From Phaeospirillum tilakii (GTDB lineage Bacteria > Pseudomonadota > Alphaproteobacteria > Rhodospirillales > Magnetospirillaceae), in contig NZ_JBHUIY010000002.1 in NCBI RefSeq assembly GCF_042683125.1, positions 62,001-126,000 on the forward strand: DNA of 64,000 bases, read 5' to 3'. The position numbers and the translations under genes are program-made. Under the pieces are notes generated by a model, which was not told the origin of the DNA, did not search any database, and saw only the letters and a program-made list of their open reading frames with translations. This document shows positions 1 to 9,489 of this stretch, piece by piece (within the stretch, counting starts at the first letter, position 1; every line of letters starts with the position of its first letter).

Positions 1-191
1 AGTTTCAGCGTGCTGGCGCGCAGGGTGGCGGGGGCGACCTCGTCGGTCCGGTCGTGGCCGCGCTGCAACTCGGCGATGCGCGCGGTCGAGATGTCGAGGC
101 CGAGGGTGGGGAAATGACGCGCGAGCGTTACCGCCAGCGGCAGGCCGACATAGCCGAGGCCGACGACGGCGACGCGAAGGGAGGAAGACAT
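1..191 (-). CDS. Nucleotide-sugar dehydrogenase, N-terminal part (cut by window edge)
   Basis: Only the first 63 codons are inside the window; the gene continues beyond base 1. The start ATG is followed by SSSLRVAVVGLGYVGLPLA, a Rossmann nucleotide-binding loop of the GxGxxG type. Then come GLDIS and a segment with LQRGHDRTDEV, which fits the TviB/WbpO-type UDP-N-acetylhexosamine 6-dehydrogenases better than the Ugd type. Members oxidise the C6 hydroxyl of a UDP-amino sugar to a uronic acid for surface polysaccharide synthesis. The catalytic cysteine region lies outside the window, so the substrate is inferred. It is divergent from motA. Confidence 0.75.
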   Translation of the reverse strand, partial: MSSSLRVAVVGLGYVGLPLAVTLARHFPTLGLDISTARIAELQRGHDRTDEVAPATLRASTLK

Positions 192-387
192 CGACACAAC
201 TCTCATCATCGGAGCAAGGAGGCGACTTTCGCCGCAGCCGGTCCCCGCTGTCAACGGTCACCGCCGCCGGGCGGCCCCGCCCGGAGCGCCGGCGGCACGA
301 AGGGGAACGAAAACAACCCGTTGTCCCGGCCGGGCGGGGGCGGCGGCGCGAAATCGACCGGGCGATGAAGCCGTGGGTTGCTCCTAC

Positions 388-415
388 CGGCATCTTGGAT
401 CAAGATAAGATGCCG
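388..415. promoter_or_regulatory. Inverted repeat in the motA leader
   Basis: The arms CGGCATCTT and AAGATGCCG are perfect and separated by 10 bases. A competing smaller stem, ATCTTG-GAT-CAAGAT, overlaps the left arm. It lies 56 bp upstream of motA in a 279 bp divergent intergenic region (192-470) that otherwise holds only GC-rich short inverted repeats such as CCGGGCG/CGCCCGG. It could be an operator or a leader hairpin; no promoter hexamers are convincing. Confidence 0.35.
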
Positions 416-470
416 CCGCCCAAGAACTGGCGCGCGCGGGACAGCAGAATGTCGTCGGGACGGTGTCCGC

Positions 471-1265
471 ATGTCACTCCCTACCATCATCGGGTTTTTC
501 CTCAGCCTGGTGTTGTTCGTGGGCGCGATTCTGATCGCCACCACGAATGTTAAGATTTTCCTTCACCTGACCGGCTTCATGATGGTGATCGGCGGCACGC
601 TCGCCGCGACCCTGGTGGCGTTCGAGCTGCGCTATGTCCGTCAGGCGATGGGGCTGCTGAAGGCGATCTTCTTCACCCCCAAGATGGCGCGCGAGATGCT
701 GACCAACGAGGTCGCCCGCGTCATCCGCTGGGGCTACCTGATGCAGAAGGGCGGCATCACCGCGCTGGAAACCGACACCCGGGCGCTGAAGAGCCAGGAT
801 CCCTTCCTCGCCTTCGGCATCAATCTGGTGATCTCGGGCTATACCGGGGCCGAGGTGCGGCAGTTGCTGGAGAACCTGATCGAGACCTCGTTCCAGCGCC
901 ATGTCGTGCCGACCGAGATTCTCAAATACATGGCGAGCAACGCCCCCGGCTTCGGCATGATGGCCACCCTGGTCGGTCTGGTGGTGATGCTCGACAATCT
1001 CGGCAGCGACCCGTCCAAGCTCGGCGGCGGCATGGCGGTCGGCCTGCTCGGCACCCTCTATGGCGTGCTGTTCGCCCGCATGGTGCTGATGCCGGCGGCC
1101 AACAAGGCGTTCCAGCGCGAATCGATCGTTCGCTTCCGCAATCAGGTGGTGGCCGAGGGGCTGGCGCTGCTGGCCGAGCGGCGCAGCCCGCGCTTCATCC
1201 AGGACGCGATGAATTCCTATCTCGATCCCTCGATCCACTTCGACATCGACAAGGTCCGGCGCTGA
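471..1265 (+). CDS. motA: Flagellar motor stator protein MotA/PomA
   Basis: 264-residue inner-membrane stator subunit that, with MotB, conducts ions and drives flagellar rotation. Two N-terminal membrane segments (about residues 4-50) are followed by a cytoplasmic loop containing the TLxxDTRALKSQDPF region. Two further membrane segments follow (about 155-205), with the NAPGFGMMATLVGLV stretch that carries the conserved proline of the family. The length matches short MotA/PomA proteins. The ATG at 471 (MSLPTIIGFF) was preferred over an upstream in-frame CTG/ATG-rich extension because the first hydrophobic segment starts immediately after it. The ribosome site is weak. motB follows 16 bp downstream, so the two form an operon. 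The coupling ion (H+ or Na+) cannot be decided. Confidence 0.93.
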   Translation: MSLPTIIGFFLSLVLFVGAILIATTNVKIFLHLTGFMMVIGGTLAATLVAFELRYVRQAMGLLKAIFFTPKMAREMLTNEVARVIRWGYLMQKGGITALETDTRALKSQDPFLAFGINLVISGYTGAEVRQLLENLIETSFQRHVVPTEILKYMASNAPGFGMMATLVGLVVMLDNLGSDPSKLGGGMAVGLLGTLYGVLFARMVLMPAANKAFQRESIVRFRNQVVAEGLALLAERRSPRFIQDAMNSYLDPSIHFDIDKVRR

Positions 1266-1281
1266 CCGGAGGGAGCGCGCG

Positions 1282-1938
1282 ATGAGCCGGTTCGAGAAGA
1301 AGAACGAGGAACCGCTGGAAGACTGGCTGCTGTCCTACGCCGACATGATCACCCTGGTGATGGCGTTCTTCGTGCTGCTGGTGTCGATGTCGAAGATCGA
1401 CCTCAGCAAGTACGAGGAGGTCCAGGCCGGCATGGCCCGCGACATCGGCAACCGCGACGTCACCAAGCCGTTGCAGGACCTCAGCACCGAGCTGCGCGGC
1501 AAGGTCGCCGGGGCCGGGGTGGAGGATTCGGTCGATATCGGCCGCGACGATCGCGGCGTGGTGCTCAATCTCGCCAGCGGCGGGATGTTCAAGCCCAGTT
1601 CGGCCGAGATCCTGCCGGCGATCCGCCCGCTGCTGAAGGACATCGCCGAGACCCTCGGCCAGAAGCGTTTCAACGGCTATCAGATCGAGATCCAGGGTCA
1701 CACCGACGATACCCCGGTCAGCACCCCGCAATTTCCCAGCAATTGGGAATTGTCGAGCGCCCGCGCCCTGGCCACCCTCAAGGTGCTGAACGAACTCGGG
1801 ATCGACACCGCGCGGATGAAGACCGCCGCCTTCGCCGACAACGCCCCGCGCGTCCCCAACCACAGCGACACCGGTCAGCCCTATCCCGAAAATCAGGCGA
1901 TCAACCGCCGGGTCGAGATCCACGTCTATCCGCGCTGA
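1282..1938 (+). CDS. motB: Flagellar motor stator protein MotB (OmpA-like)
   Basis: 218-residue stator partner of MotA. A short basic/acidic N-terminus precedes one membrane helix with SYADMITLVMAFFVLL, in which the Asp is the conserved ion-binding residue. A plug/linker segment follows, then an OmpA-like peptidoglycan-binding domain (about 90-215) with GHTDDTPV and NWELSSARALATL. The ribosome site GGAGGG lies nine bases before the ATG. The protein is shorter than E. coli MotB (308 aa) but complete for alphaproteobacterial forms. It ends 17 bp from the convergent MBL-fold gene. Confidence 0.93.
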   Translation: MSRFEKKNEEPLEDWLLSYADMITLVMAFFVLLVSMSKIDLSKYEEVQAGMARDIGNRDVTKPLQDLSTELRGKVAGAGVEDSVDIGRDDRGVVLNLASGGMFKPSSAEILPAIRPLLKDIAETLGQKRFNGYQIEIQGHTDDTPVSTPQFPSNWELSSARALATLKVLNELGIDTARMKTAAFADNAPRVPNHSDTGQPYPENQAINRRVEIHVYPR

Positions 1939-1955
1939 CCCCTCGCCCGGGGGGA

Positions 1956-2753
1956 TCAGGCGCGGTGGGCGGTCAGGATCAGCCGCTGGCCATGCACCGG
2001 CTCGTGATAGAGCTGACGCAGGCCCTTGACCGTCAGCGAGGCCTGGAACTGGCGCGGCGGGCAGGCATTGTCGGGGAACAGGTCCCAGTGGCAGGGGATC
2101 GCCAGCGCCGGCCCGACCCGGCGGACCAGTTCCGCCGCCTCCCAGTGCGACAGGTTGCCGTAGCCGCCATTGATCGGCACGCACACCACGTCGGGCAAAT
2201 GCTTGAGTCCGGCCTCGGCCAGCCGGTCGTGCCAGCCGGTGTCGCCGGTGATCCACAGCTTGGGCCCGCCGCCGGCCTGGATCAGCAGCCCGACATGGTT
2301 GAGGTCGCCGGCATCGGTCGGCAGGGCGAAGGTGCCGGTCAGGCGCAGGTCGCCGTGTTCGATCACCCGGTTGGGCCACAGCAGGTCGCGGTCGCCCTCG
2401 GCGATGCCGGCATCGGCGAACACCGTCTGGGTGTCGCCCGGGCCGAGGAAGCCGCCGATCCGGCCGCTCCAGGCGCAGGCGGCCAGGGTGGCGGGGTCGG
2501 CATGGTCGCGGTGGGAATGGGTGCAGACCACCAGATCGGCCTCCAGTTCCTCCGGGGCCAGCGGCGGCGGCACCATCCGGGCGAGGTCGAGCCCGCGCCG
2601 CGACGGGTTGCAGGAATCGGTCAGGTAGGGATCGACCGCCACCACCCCGCCGCCGGGGGATTTCACCACCCAGCCATTCTGCCCGAGGAACCACAAGGCG
2701 AGGCTGCCGGGTTCGACCCGGGTCTCGCGGATCTCGGTCGCCAATGCCGTCAT
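1956..2753 (-). CDS. MBL-fold metal-dependent hydrolase, UlaG-like
   Basis: 265-residue metallo-beta-lactamase-fold protein. Visible metal ligands are the THSHRDHADP motif (HxHxDH), the Asp of ITGDTGWHD and a C-terminal CHWDLFPDN histidine. The domain arrangement, with a single fold and no extra domain, resembles UlaG/L-ascorbate-6-phosphate lactonase-like proteins, but no ascorbate genes are nearby and the substrate is unknown. The ATG at 2753 is chosen because GAGAGGGG sits just before it. A GTG at 2771, in a GTGA overlap with the upstream SRAP gene, would add six residues. The two genes are probably cotranscribed. Confidence 0.8.
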   Translation of the reverse strand: MTALATEIRETRVEPGSLALWFLGQNGWVVKSPGGGVVAVDPYLTDSCNPSRRGLDLARMVPPPLAPEELEADLVVCTHSHRDHADPATLAACAWSGRIGGFLGPGDTQTVFADAGIAEGDRDLLWPNRVIEHGDLRLTGTFALPTDAGDLNHVGLLIQAGGGPKLWITGDTGWHDRLAEAGLKHLPDVVCVPINGGYGNLSHWEAAELVRRVGPALAIPCHWDLFPDNACPPRQFQASLTVKGLRQLYHEPVHGQRLILTAHRA

Positions 2754-2767
2754 CGCCCCTCTCGCCG

Positions 2768-3478
2768 TCACGTCCGGGTGTCGGCCGAAGTATCCGTCCG
2801 ATCAGCCCGTTCGCCAAGGGGTCCCGGCGGAGACGAAGGCGATAGGTCGAGCGGATGCTGGGGGCCGGTCTCGGCCCGCGCCGCCAGTTCGGGCCGGGGG
2901 CGGGGGCGCAGCAGGTCGGCCAGCGCCTCGGCCGGCGCGGGGATTTCCCCCAGCCACAGCGGCCAGTCCTCGGGGGCGAGCGGCACCGGCATGCGCGGAT
3001 GCAGTGCCGCGACCGGATCGCGGGCCTCGGTGGTGATGATGGTGGCGCTGCGCCGCCATGTTCCGTCCGGGCCGCGCCAATTGTCCCACAGCCCGGCCAG
3101 CGCCAGCAGGCCACCCTGGCGCGGGGCGATGCGGTGGAGCCGGCGCGGCGGGTGGTCGTCGCGTTCGAAGAAATCCTCGGCCGGGATCAGGCAGCGGCGG
3201 CGCTGGAACGGGTCGCGGAACGCCGGCCGTTCGGCCAGGGTCTCGGCCCGGGCGTTGAACAGCTTGCCGGCCGGCACCGCCTCGCGCGTCCAATGCGGGA
3301 TCAGGCCCCAGCGGGCCGGGTCGAGCGTTCGCCGTCCCGTCGCCGGGTTGAAGCGCAGGATCAGGATCGGCTGGCCGGGGGCCAGGATGCCGTCGGGCGT
3401 CGCCTCGGTCGGCGGGGCGGCGGCGAAGGTTTCGGCCAGCGCGGCGGGGGAGGTGGTTCGGGTGAAGCGTCCGCACAT
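2768..3478 (-). CDS. yedK: SRAP-domain DNA-protein crosslink peptidase (YedK/HMCES-like)
   Basis: 236-residue SOS-response-associated peptidase. The sequence starts MCGRFT, giving the N-terminal catalytic Cys2 after methionine removal; in this family it forms a thiazolidine crosslink with abasic sites in single-stranded DNA. Other signatures are the NARAETL strand, the RRCLIPAEDFFE segment with the catalytic Glu, and TTEARDPVAALHPRMPV with the catalytic His. The length is normal for the family. It is the first gene of a pair with the MBL-fold gene. No LexA box was recognised upstream; the 78 bp behind it hold a degenerate half-copy of the palindromic repeat. Confidence 0.93.
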   Translation of the reverse strand: MCGRFTRTTSPAALAETFAAAPPTEATPDGILAPGQPILILRFNPATGRRTLDPARWGLIPHWTREAVPAGKLFNARAETLAERPAFRDPFQRRRCLIPAEDFFERDDHPPRRLHRIAPRQGGLLALAGLWDNWRGPDGTWRRSATIITTEARDPVAALHPRMPVPLAPEDWPLWLGEIPAPAEALADLLRPRPRPELAARAETGPQHPLDLSPSSPPGPLGERADRTDTSADTRT

Positions 3479-3504
3479 CGGGGCAGTGTATCACGTCCGC
3501 TCGC

Positions 3505-3559
3505 GCGGGCGCTGCCCGCGGGCCCGCCGGGGCACGGCCCCGGACCCCCCTCTTTTTCA
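3505..3559. repeat. Palindromic repeat family 1, degenerate half-copy at the nikO stop
   Basis: It reads GCGCTGCCCGCGGGCCCG, then GGGGCACGGCCCC, then GGACCCCCCTCTTTTT, matching one arm of the full elements (core GGGGCGATGCCCC then GGACCCCCTT and a T-rich centre) with several substitutions. The T-rich end overlaps the nikO stop codon, so the last codon and stop of nikO abut the element. It fills the short gap between nikO and the SRAP gene. Confidence 0.6.
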
Positions 3560-4261
3560 GGGGAGGGCGTGCCAGTGCAGATGGTCGTGCTGGTGGGCGT
3601 GGCGGTGCAGGGTGGCCGGGATCAGGTGGCCGTCGCGCAGCACCGCGCCCCGGGTCGCTAGGCGCGCCAGCAGGGCATCGTCGTGCGAGACGATCACCAT
3701 CGCCTGATCGAGGCCGCTCAGCACCTGTTCCAGCCGGTGGGCGTGGTCGCGGTCGAGCGCGTTGGTCGGCTCGTCCAGCAGCAGCACCTCGGGGCGCATC
3801 GCCAGCAGGGCGGCGAGGCTGACCAGCCGTTTCTCGCCGCCGGAGAGGTGGTGGGTGATGCGGTCGCGCAGCGGGGTAAGGTCGAGTTCGGCCAGGGTTT
3901 GCTCGGCACGCTGGCGGGCGGCGTCGGGGGCGAGGCCGAGATTGAGCGGACCGAAGGCGACGTCCTCGATCACCGTCGGCGAAAACAACTGGTCGTCGGC
4001 GTCCTGGAACAGCAGGCCGGCGCGGCGGCGCACCTCGTGGAAATCGCGTTCCCGCCGCCGTTCGGCGCCGAAGGCAACAAGGCGGCCGGCGCTCGGTCGT
4101 TCCAGTCCGACCAGGGTGCGCAGCAGGGTGGTCTTGCCGGCGCCGTTGGCCCCGACCAGCGCCAGCCGTTCGCCGGGATCGAGCCGCAGCGACAGGCGGT
4201 CGAGCACCACCCGGCCGCCGCGTTCGACCCGCACCGCATCAAGGTCGAACAGCGGGCTCAT
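3557..4261 (-). CDS. nikO: ECF nickel/cobalt transporter ATPase (NikO/CbiO)
   Basis: 234-residue ATP-binding subunit of an energy-coupling-factor metal importer. Walker A is GANGAGKTTLLRT (about residues 37-49), the Q-loop region is LLFQDADDQLFSPTV (typical of CbiO), the signature is LSGGEKR, Walker B is VLLLDEPTNALD, and the switch histidine is in IVSHDD. The C-terminus is a histidine-rich tail in which every second residue is His (HRHAHQHDHLHWH), which may bind metal. The start overlaps nikQ by four bases. Nickel rather than cobalt is inferred from the adjacent hydrogenase genes. Confidence 0.88.
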   Translation of the reverse strand: MSPLFDLDAVRVERGGRVVLDRLSLRLDPGERLALVGANGAGKTTLLRTLVGLERPSAGRLVAFGAERRRERDFHEVRRRAGLLFQDADDQLFSPTVIEDVAFGPLNLGLAPDAARQRAEQTLAELDLTPLRDRITHHLSGGEKRLVSLAALLAMRPEVLLLDEPTNALDRDHAHRLEQVLSGLDQAMVIVSHDDALLARLATRGAVLRDGHLIPATLHRHAHQHDHLHWHALP

Positions 4262-4974
4262 CCCAGCCGGTCCGCCGCCAGGGTCAGCGCCAGCACCAGC
4301 CCCAGCCCGGCGGCGAAGCCGGCATCGGCGCGGCCGAAGCGGGATTCGTCGATCAGGGCGAAGCGGCCGGCGAAGCCCCGGCAGCGCATCGCCTCGTCGA
4401 TCCGCTCGGCGCGGGCGACGGCGCGCACCAGCAGGGCGGCGATCAGGTCGGCCAGGGTGGCGAAGGCGTGGCGCGACAGGCGGGGGCGGAAGGCGCGGGC
4501 GCGCAGCGCCTCCTGCAACCGGGTCGCCTCGGCCCCGATCAGCCCGACATAGCGCGCGGCGAACAGCAGCAGATGGACCAGCCGCGCCGGGGTGCCGAGC
4601 CGGGCCAGGGCATGGCCCAGCCGCACCGGCTCGACCCCGCCCAGCAGGGTCAGCAGCGCCACCGCGCACAGCCCGACCCGCAGCAGGATTTCCGCCGCCC
4701 GCTCCAGCCCCGGCCGCGACAGCGCCAGCGGCCCCCATTCCACTGCCGCCGGCCCCGGCATGGTCAGCGGCAGCGTCGCCAGCAGCACCAGCAGGAAGCC
4801 CTCGACCTGAAGCAGCCGGCGCGCCAATTGCCGCGCCGGCACCCCGGCCAGCAGGGCCAGCCCGACCGCCAGGGCCAGCGCGGCGGCCAGCACCCCGGGC
4901 GAGTGCAGCGCCAGCGCGGTGGCCAGCGTCGCCAGGGTGGCGAGCAGACAGGTGCGCGGGTCGAGGTCGCTCAC
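4258..4974 (-). CDS. nikQ: ECF transporter transmembrane protein NikQ/CbiQ
   Basis: 238-residue T-component that couples the ATPase NikO to the substrate-binding NikM. Five or so membrane helices are seen in the first half and the end (for example LATLATLATALALHSPGVLAAALALA and the C-terminal FAAGLGLVLALTLAADRLG). The cytoplasmic region has two short charged coupling segments: EALRARAFRPR near residue 160 and ERIDEAMRCRGFAGR near 205. The latter matches the ARG-type coupling helix motifs of the family. It overlaps nikL by four bases upstream and nikO downstream, so translation is probably coupled. Confidence 0.85.
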   Translation of the reverse strand: MSDLDPRTCLLATLATLATALALHSPGVLAAALALAVGLALLAGVPARQLARRLLQVEGFLLVLLATLPLTMPGPAAVEWGPLALSRPGLERAAEILLRVGLCAVALLTLLGGVEPVRLGHALARLGTPARLVHLLLFAARYVGLIGAEATRLQEALRARAFRPRLSRHAFATLADLIAALLVRAVARAERIDEAMRCRGFAGRFALIDESRFGRADAGFAAGLGLVLALTLAADRLG

Positions 4975-5591
4975 CGCCGCCGCCGCGCCGCCCAGGCGAG
5001 GCCGAGCCCGGCCAGCCCGACGATGTAGCCGATCCCGCCGACGAGATCGTTGAGCCTAAGCCGGCTGTCCGCCTCGATCTGGGCGGCGATCAGCGGGTCG
5101 AGCCGCCGCGCCAGCACCCGTTCGACCGCCGCCTCGATCCGTGCCTCCTCGGGCGCCGGCCCCGCCGCCACGGGTACTGCGACCGGCGCCGCCCCCAGGC
5201 TGGTCTCGATCGCGTGCCCGTCGCCGCAATCGACGGCGATGCGATAGGCATCGGGCCGGGGCGGAGTCCAGCGGAAGCGGCCTTCCGCGTCGGTGGCGAG
5301 CCGTGCCACTTCCTGCCCGGCCGGATCGTGGATGATCACGCTGGCGCCCTGCGGCCGGCCGCCGCCGACGAAGAACGCCTCGCCCTCGATGTCGGTGCCG
5401 GCCTGGGTGACGAACAGCTTGAGCTTGTGCGCCTCGGCCGGCCCGGCCGCCAGCAGCAGGACGGCCAGCGCCAGCGATCGGGCTGCCGCCCGAACCCGCC
5501 CGGGGCGATGCCCCGGACCCCCTTTATTTTCAGAAAAAAGGGGGTTTGGGGCATCGCCCCAAGCGGGGTGCGGGGCGGCAGCCCCGCTCAT
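4971..5591 (-). CDS. nikL: Nickel ECF transporter accessory protein NikL-like, N-terminus carrying repeat-encoded sequence
   Basis: 206-residue protein in the NikL position of a nikKMLQO operon. From about residue 38 it has a hydrophobic signal-like segment (SLALAVLLLAAGPAEA) followed by HKLKLFV and a beta-rich domain. It ends with one membrane helix (YIVGLAGLGLAWAA) and basic residues, matching the NikL design of exported domain plus anchor. The first 37 residues (MSGAAAPHPAWGDAPNPLF and on) are the translation of a palindromic repeat lying between the start codon and the signal segment. No ATG or GTG in this frame lies between the repeat and the signal segment. The start forms an ATGA overlap with nikM. 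Confidence 0.75.
   Translation of the reverse strand: MSGAAAPHPAWGDAPNPLFSENKGGPGHRPGRVRAAARSLALAVLLLAAGPAEAHKLKLFVTQAGTDIEGEAFFVGGGRPQGASVIIHDPAGQEVARLATDAEGRFRWTPPRPDAYRIAVDCGDGHAIETSLGAAPVAVPVAAGPAPEEARIEAAVERVLARRLDPLIAAQIEADSRLRLNDLVGGIGYIVGLAGLGLAWAARRRR
5479..5587. repeat. Palindromic repeat family 1, full copy inside the 5' end of nikL
   Basis: Both arms are present. The outer parts are GGGCTGCCGCCCGAACCCG and GCGGGGTGCGGGGCGGCAGCCC. The inner cores are GGGGCGATGCCCC and GGGGCATCGCCCC, each next to the C5/G5 runs CCCCC and GGGGG. The centre is TTTATTTTCAGAAAAAA. It begins two bases after the nikL start codon and runs in frame up to the signal-peptide region. Confidence 0.85.
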
Positions 5592-6208
5592 GGCGCCACC
5601 TCGATCGGCGTGACGATCAGATCGGGCCGGACCCGGGCCAGACTGCGCAGCAGCAGGGCGGTCAACACCGCCTCGACCCCCGCCAGCGGCAGATAGGTCA
5701 GCGCCACCAGCCGCAGGCTGGGCAGGTAATCGCTCGACGACGCGGCCAGGGCGAGGGCGACACCGCCGGCACTGCCGAGCGGGGCCAGCCCGCCGACCAG
5801 GGCGCCGAGCGCCAGCAGCCGGCCGGGGCCGGCTCCGGCCAACGCCGGGCGGACGGCGGCGGCGAGCAGGATCCCGGGCAGGGCCATCGTCACGGTGTTG
5901 ACGCCGAGGCTGGTCAGGCCGCCGACCCCGAACAGCACCGCCTGCAACACCAGCCCGACGAACACGGCGGGGAAGGCGCGCCAGCCCAGCACCAGCCCCA
6001 TCAGCCCGCCGAGCAGGGGATGGACGCTGGTCGGCCCGAGCGGCACCGCCACCAGCGAGACGACGAAGAAGGTGGCGGCGAGGATCGCGGTGGGGGGGAT
6101 CGCCCGTTCGTCGAGCCGGCGCAGGCCGAGCGCCAGTCCGCCCGCCGCCAGCAGCGCGCCGCCGGCCAGCACCGGGACCGCCAGCACCCCGTCGGGAATG
6201 TGTGCCAT
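5588..6208 (-). CDS. nikM: ECF nickel/cobalt substrate-binding membrane protein NikM/CbiM
   Basis: 206-residue S-component. It begins MAHIPDGVLAVPVL. In CbiM/NikM the free N-terminal amine and a nearby His bind the metal, and removal of Met before Ala would place His at position 2, as in the MHIPDG form. About six hydrophobic helices follow, with the conserved GPTSVHPLLGGLMGLVLGW segment (metal-contacting His in VHP) and the GGLTSLGVNTVTMALPG loop. It lies ten bases after nikK and overlaps nikL by four bases. Confidence 0.9.
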   Translation of the reverse strand: MAHIPDGVLAVPVLAGGALLAAGGLALGLRRLDERAIPPTAILAATFFVVSLVAVPLGPTSVHPLLGGLMGLVLGWRAFPAVFVGLVLQAVLFGVGGLTSLGVNTVTMALPGILLAAAVRPALAGAGPGRLLALGALVGGLAPLGSAGGVALALAASSSDYLPSLRLVALTYLPLAGVEAVLTALLLRSLARVRPDLIVTPIEVAP

Positions 6209-6218
6209 CGCCGCCGCC

Positions 6219-6992
6219 CTACTTGGCCGGGGGCAGGTCGGTGGCCCGCACCCAGATCAGGCCGCCCAGTTCGCTCTTGGCCGGCTTGCCGTCCGGGCCT
6301 TTGGCCGCCGGCCCCTCGGTCAGGGCGGCGAAGCCCCACCAGCCGGCGCGCGGCAGGGTGGCGGCGAACACCCCGTTCTGGTCGGTGCGGGTGACCTGGG
6401 TGACGAACGCCTCGTTGGGCGCGGTGACCGAGCCGTCATTGGCCCATTCGATCTCGACCGGGACGAAGGCCGCCGGCTTGCCCTTGACCCGCACCACCCC
6501 CCGGAACAGGCTGCCGGTCCACAGCCCGGTCGGGCGGGTCAGCGGCTCGATCTCGACCGGCAGGCCGACCGGCTGCTCCCAGCCCTCGCCCGAGGCGTAG
6601 CCATCGACCACCACCTTGGCGTAATGGGTGATCCAGCGCCGTTCCGCCGGCTCCCAATAGGGCTGCGGCTCGACGAACAGGGTCACCGCGCCGGGGCGGG
6701 ACAGGCTGGTGTCGAACCGCCAGCCCTGGTGACCCTCGACCTTGTCCTCGCGCAGGCTGGCGGTCAGGTCGGTGACCTTGCCGCCGGCGGCGAGGCCGAC
6801 CCGCTTCGGCCGGGCGAGGTCCATCACCGGGCCGCGCTCCATCGGATGGGTGAACAGCAGCGCCACCGACAGGGCGCCGCCCTCGGGCAGCACGTCGGCA
6901 CTGGGCAGGATTTCGAGGAAATGGGCCTGGGCCGGGGCGGCGGCGAGCAGGGCGGCGGCGAGCAGGGCGAGGGCGGCGGGACGGGGCGGCAT
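6219..6992 (-). CDS. nikK: Periplasmic DUF4198 protein, NikK of the nickel importer
   Basis: 257-residue exported protein. A signal peptide (MPPRPAALALLAAALLAAAPAQAH) ends with AQA followed by His, leaving a mature N-terminal HFLEILPS that starts with a histidine. The rest is the DUF4198 beta-sandwich with ALLFTHPMERGPVM, WGFAAL and PAAFVPVEIEW. DUF4198 proteins of this kind occur as NikK with nickel ECF systems and are thought to bind metal outside the membrane. The start at 6992 was chosen because it begins the signal peptide. The 28 bp to hupR leave no space for a riboswitch, so it is probably read through from hupR. Confidence 0.82.
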   Translation of the reverse strand: MPPRPAALALLAAALLAAAPAQAHFLEILPSADVLPEGGALSVALLFTHPMERGPVMDLARPKRVGLAAGGKVTDLTASLREDKVEGHQGWRFDTSLSRPGAVTLFVEPQPYWEPAERRWITHYAKVVVDGYASGEGWEQPVGLPVEIEPLTRPTGLWTGSLFRGVVRVKGKPAAFVPVEIEWANDGSVTAPNEAFVTQVTRTDQNGVFAATLPRAGWWGFAALTEGPAAKGPDGKPAKSELGGLIWVRATDLPPAK

Positions 6993-7020
6993 CGGCGGGG
7001 CTCTCCTGGTGACGGTGGGG

Positions 7021-8433
<1,413 letters not shown>

Positions 8434-8448
8434 CGTCCCCCGCCCCCC

Positions 8449-9489
8449 TCAGCAGATCCGTGGCAATTGCTCGCCGGCCAGCCAATCGACGATCCGTTCG
8501 CCGCCGAAGGCGGTGCGCATCCGCACCAGCCGGCGCGGATCCTCGACCACCGTGCCGACGATCGCCGCCGCCGCCCCGAGCGGATGGGCCCGCATCGCCG
8601 CCAGCAGCGTTTCCGCCGCCTCGGGGGCGACCACCGCCACCAGCTTGCCCTCGTTGGCGATGGTCAGCGGATCGAGCCCGAGCAGTTCGCACACCGCGCT
8701 GACCGCCGGCTTGACCGGGATCGCCGCCTCCTCCAGCGCCATGCCGACGCCGGACTGGCGCGCCAGCTCGTTGAGGGTGGCGGCCAGCCCGCCCCGGGTC
8801 GGGTCGCGCATCAGCCGCAGCGCCGGCCCGGCGGCGGCGACCATCGCCGCCACCAGCGGCACCAGCGCGGCGCAGTCGGATTCAAGATCGGTGGCAAAGG
8901 ACAGGTTTTCCCGCTGCGACAGGATCGCCACCCCGTGATCGCCGACGCTGCCCGACAGGATCACCCGGTCGCCCGGCCGGGCGCGGTCGCCCGACAGTTC
9001 CAGCCCGGCCGGCACCACCCCGATCCCGGCGGTGGCGATGAACAGGCCATCGGCCTTGCCGCGTTCGACCACCTTGGTGTCGCCGGTGACCACCGCGACC
9101 CCCGCCGCCCGCGCCGCCGCCCCGATCGAGCGGGCGATGCGGTCGAGATCGGCCAGCGGGAAGCCTTCCTCGATGATGAAGCTGGTCGAGAGGTAGAGCG
9201 GAGTCGCCCCGGCCATCGCCAGATCGTTGACGGTGCCGTTGACCGCGAGCTTGCCGATGTCGCCGCCGGGGAAGAACAGCGGCGACACCACCGCGCCGTC
9301 GGTCGAGAACACCAGCCGGCCGCCGGCCGGAATCGGCAGCGCCGCCTGATCGTTGCCCTGGGCGAGATAGGGGTTGGCCAGCGCCGGGGCGAAGATCGAG
9401 GCGATCAGTTCGGCCATCGCCTTGCCGCCGGCGCCGTGGATCATCTCGACCCGGCCGCCGGAGGGCGGGGTGGGGCGCGGCGCGGTCAT
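8449..9489 (-). CDS. hypE: Hydrogenase maturation protein HypE (carbamoyl dehydratase)
   Basis: 346-residue PurM/AIR-synthase-fold enzyme. It dehydrates the carbamoyl group that HypF attaches to its C-terminal cysteine, giving the thiocyanate that becomes a cyanide ligand of the NiFe site. Visible are MIHGAGGKAM, FSTDGAVVSP, VVTGDTKVVERG, MRDPTRGGLA and the terminal PRIC cysteine motif required for carbamoylation. The start forms an ATGA overlap with hypD. The order hypC-hypD-hypE is that of most NiFe clusters. Nothing is missing. Confidence 0.96.
   Translation of the reverse strand: MTAPRPTPPSGGRVEMIHGAGGKAMAELIASIFAPALANPYLAQGNDQAALPIPAGGRLVFSTDGAVVSPLFFPGGDIGKLAVNGTVNDLAMAGATPLYLSTSFIIEEGFPLADLDRIARSIGAAARAAGVAVVTGDTKVVERGKADGLFIATAGIGVVPAGLELSGDRARPGDRVILSGSVGDHGVAILSQRENLSFATDLESDCAALVPLVAAMVAAAGPALRLMRDPTRGGLAATLNELARQSGVGMALEEAAIPVKPAVSAVCELLGLDPLTIANEGKLVAVVAPEAAETLLAAMRAHPLGAAAAIVGTVVEDPRRLVRMRTAFGGERIVDWLAGEQLPRIC

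Noticed and set aside
6993..7020. Nickel or cobalamin riboswitch before nikK
   Set aside because: Only 28 bp separate hupR and nikK, too short for any riboswitch.
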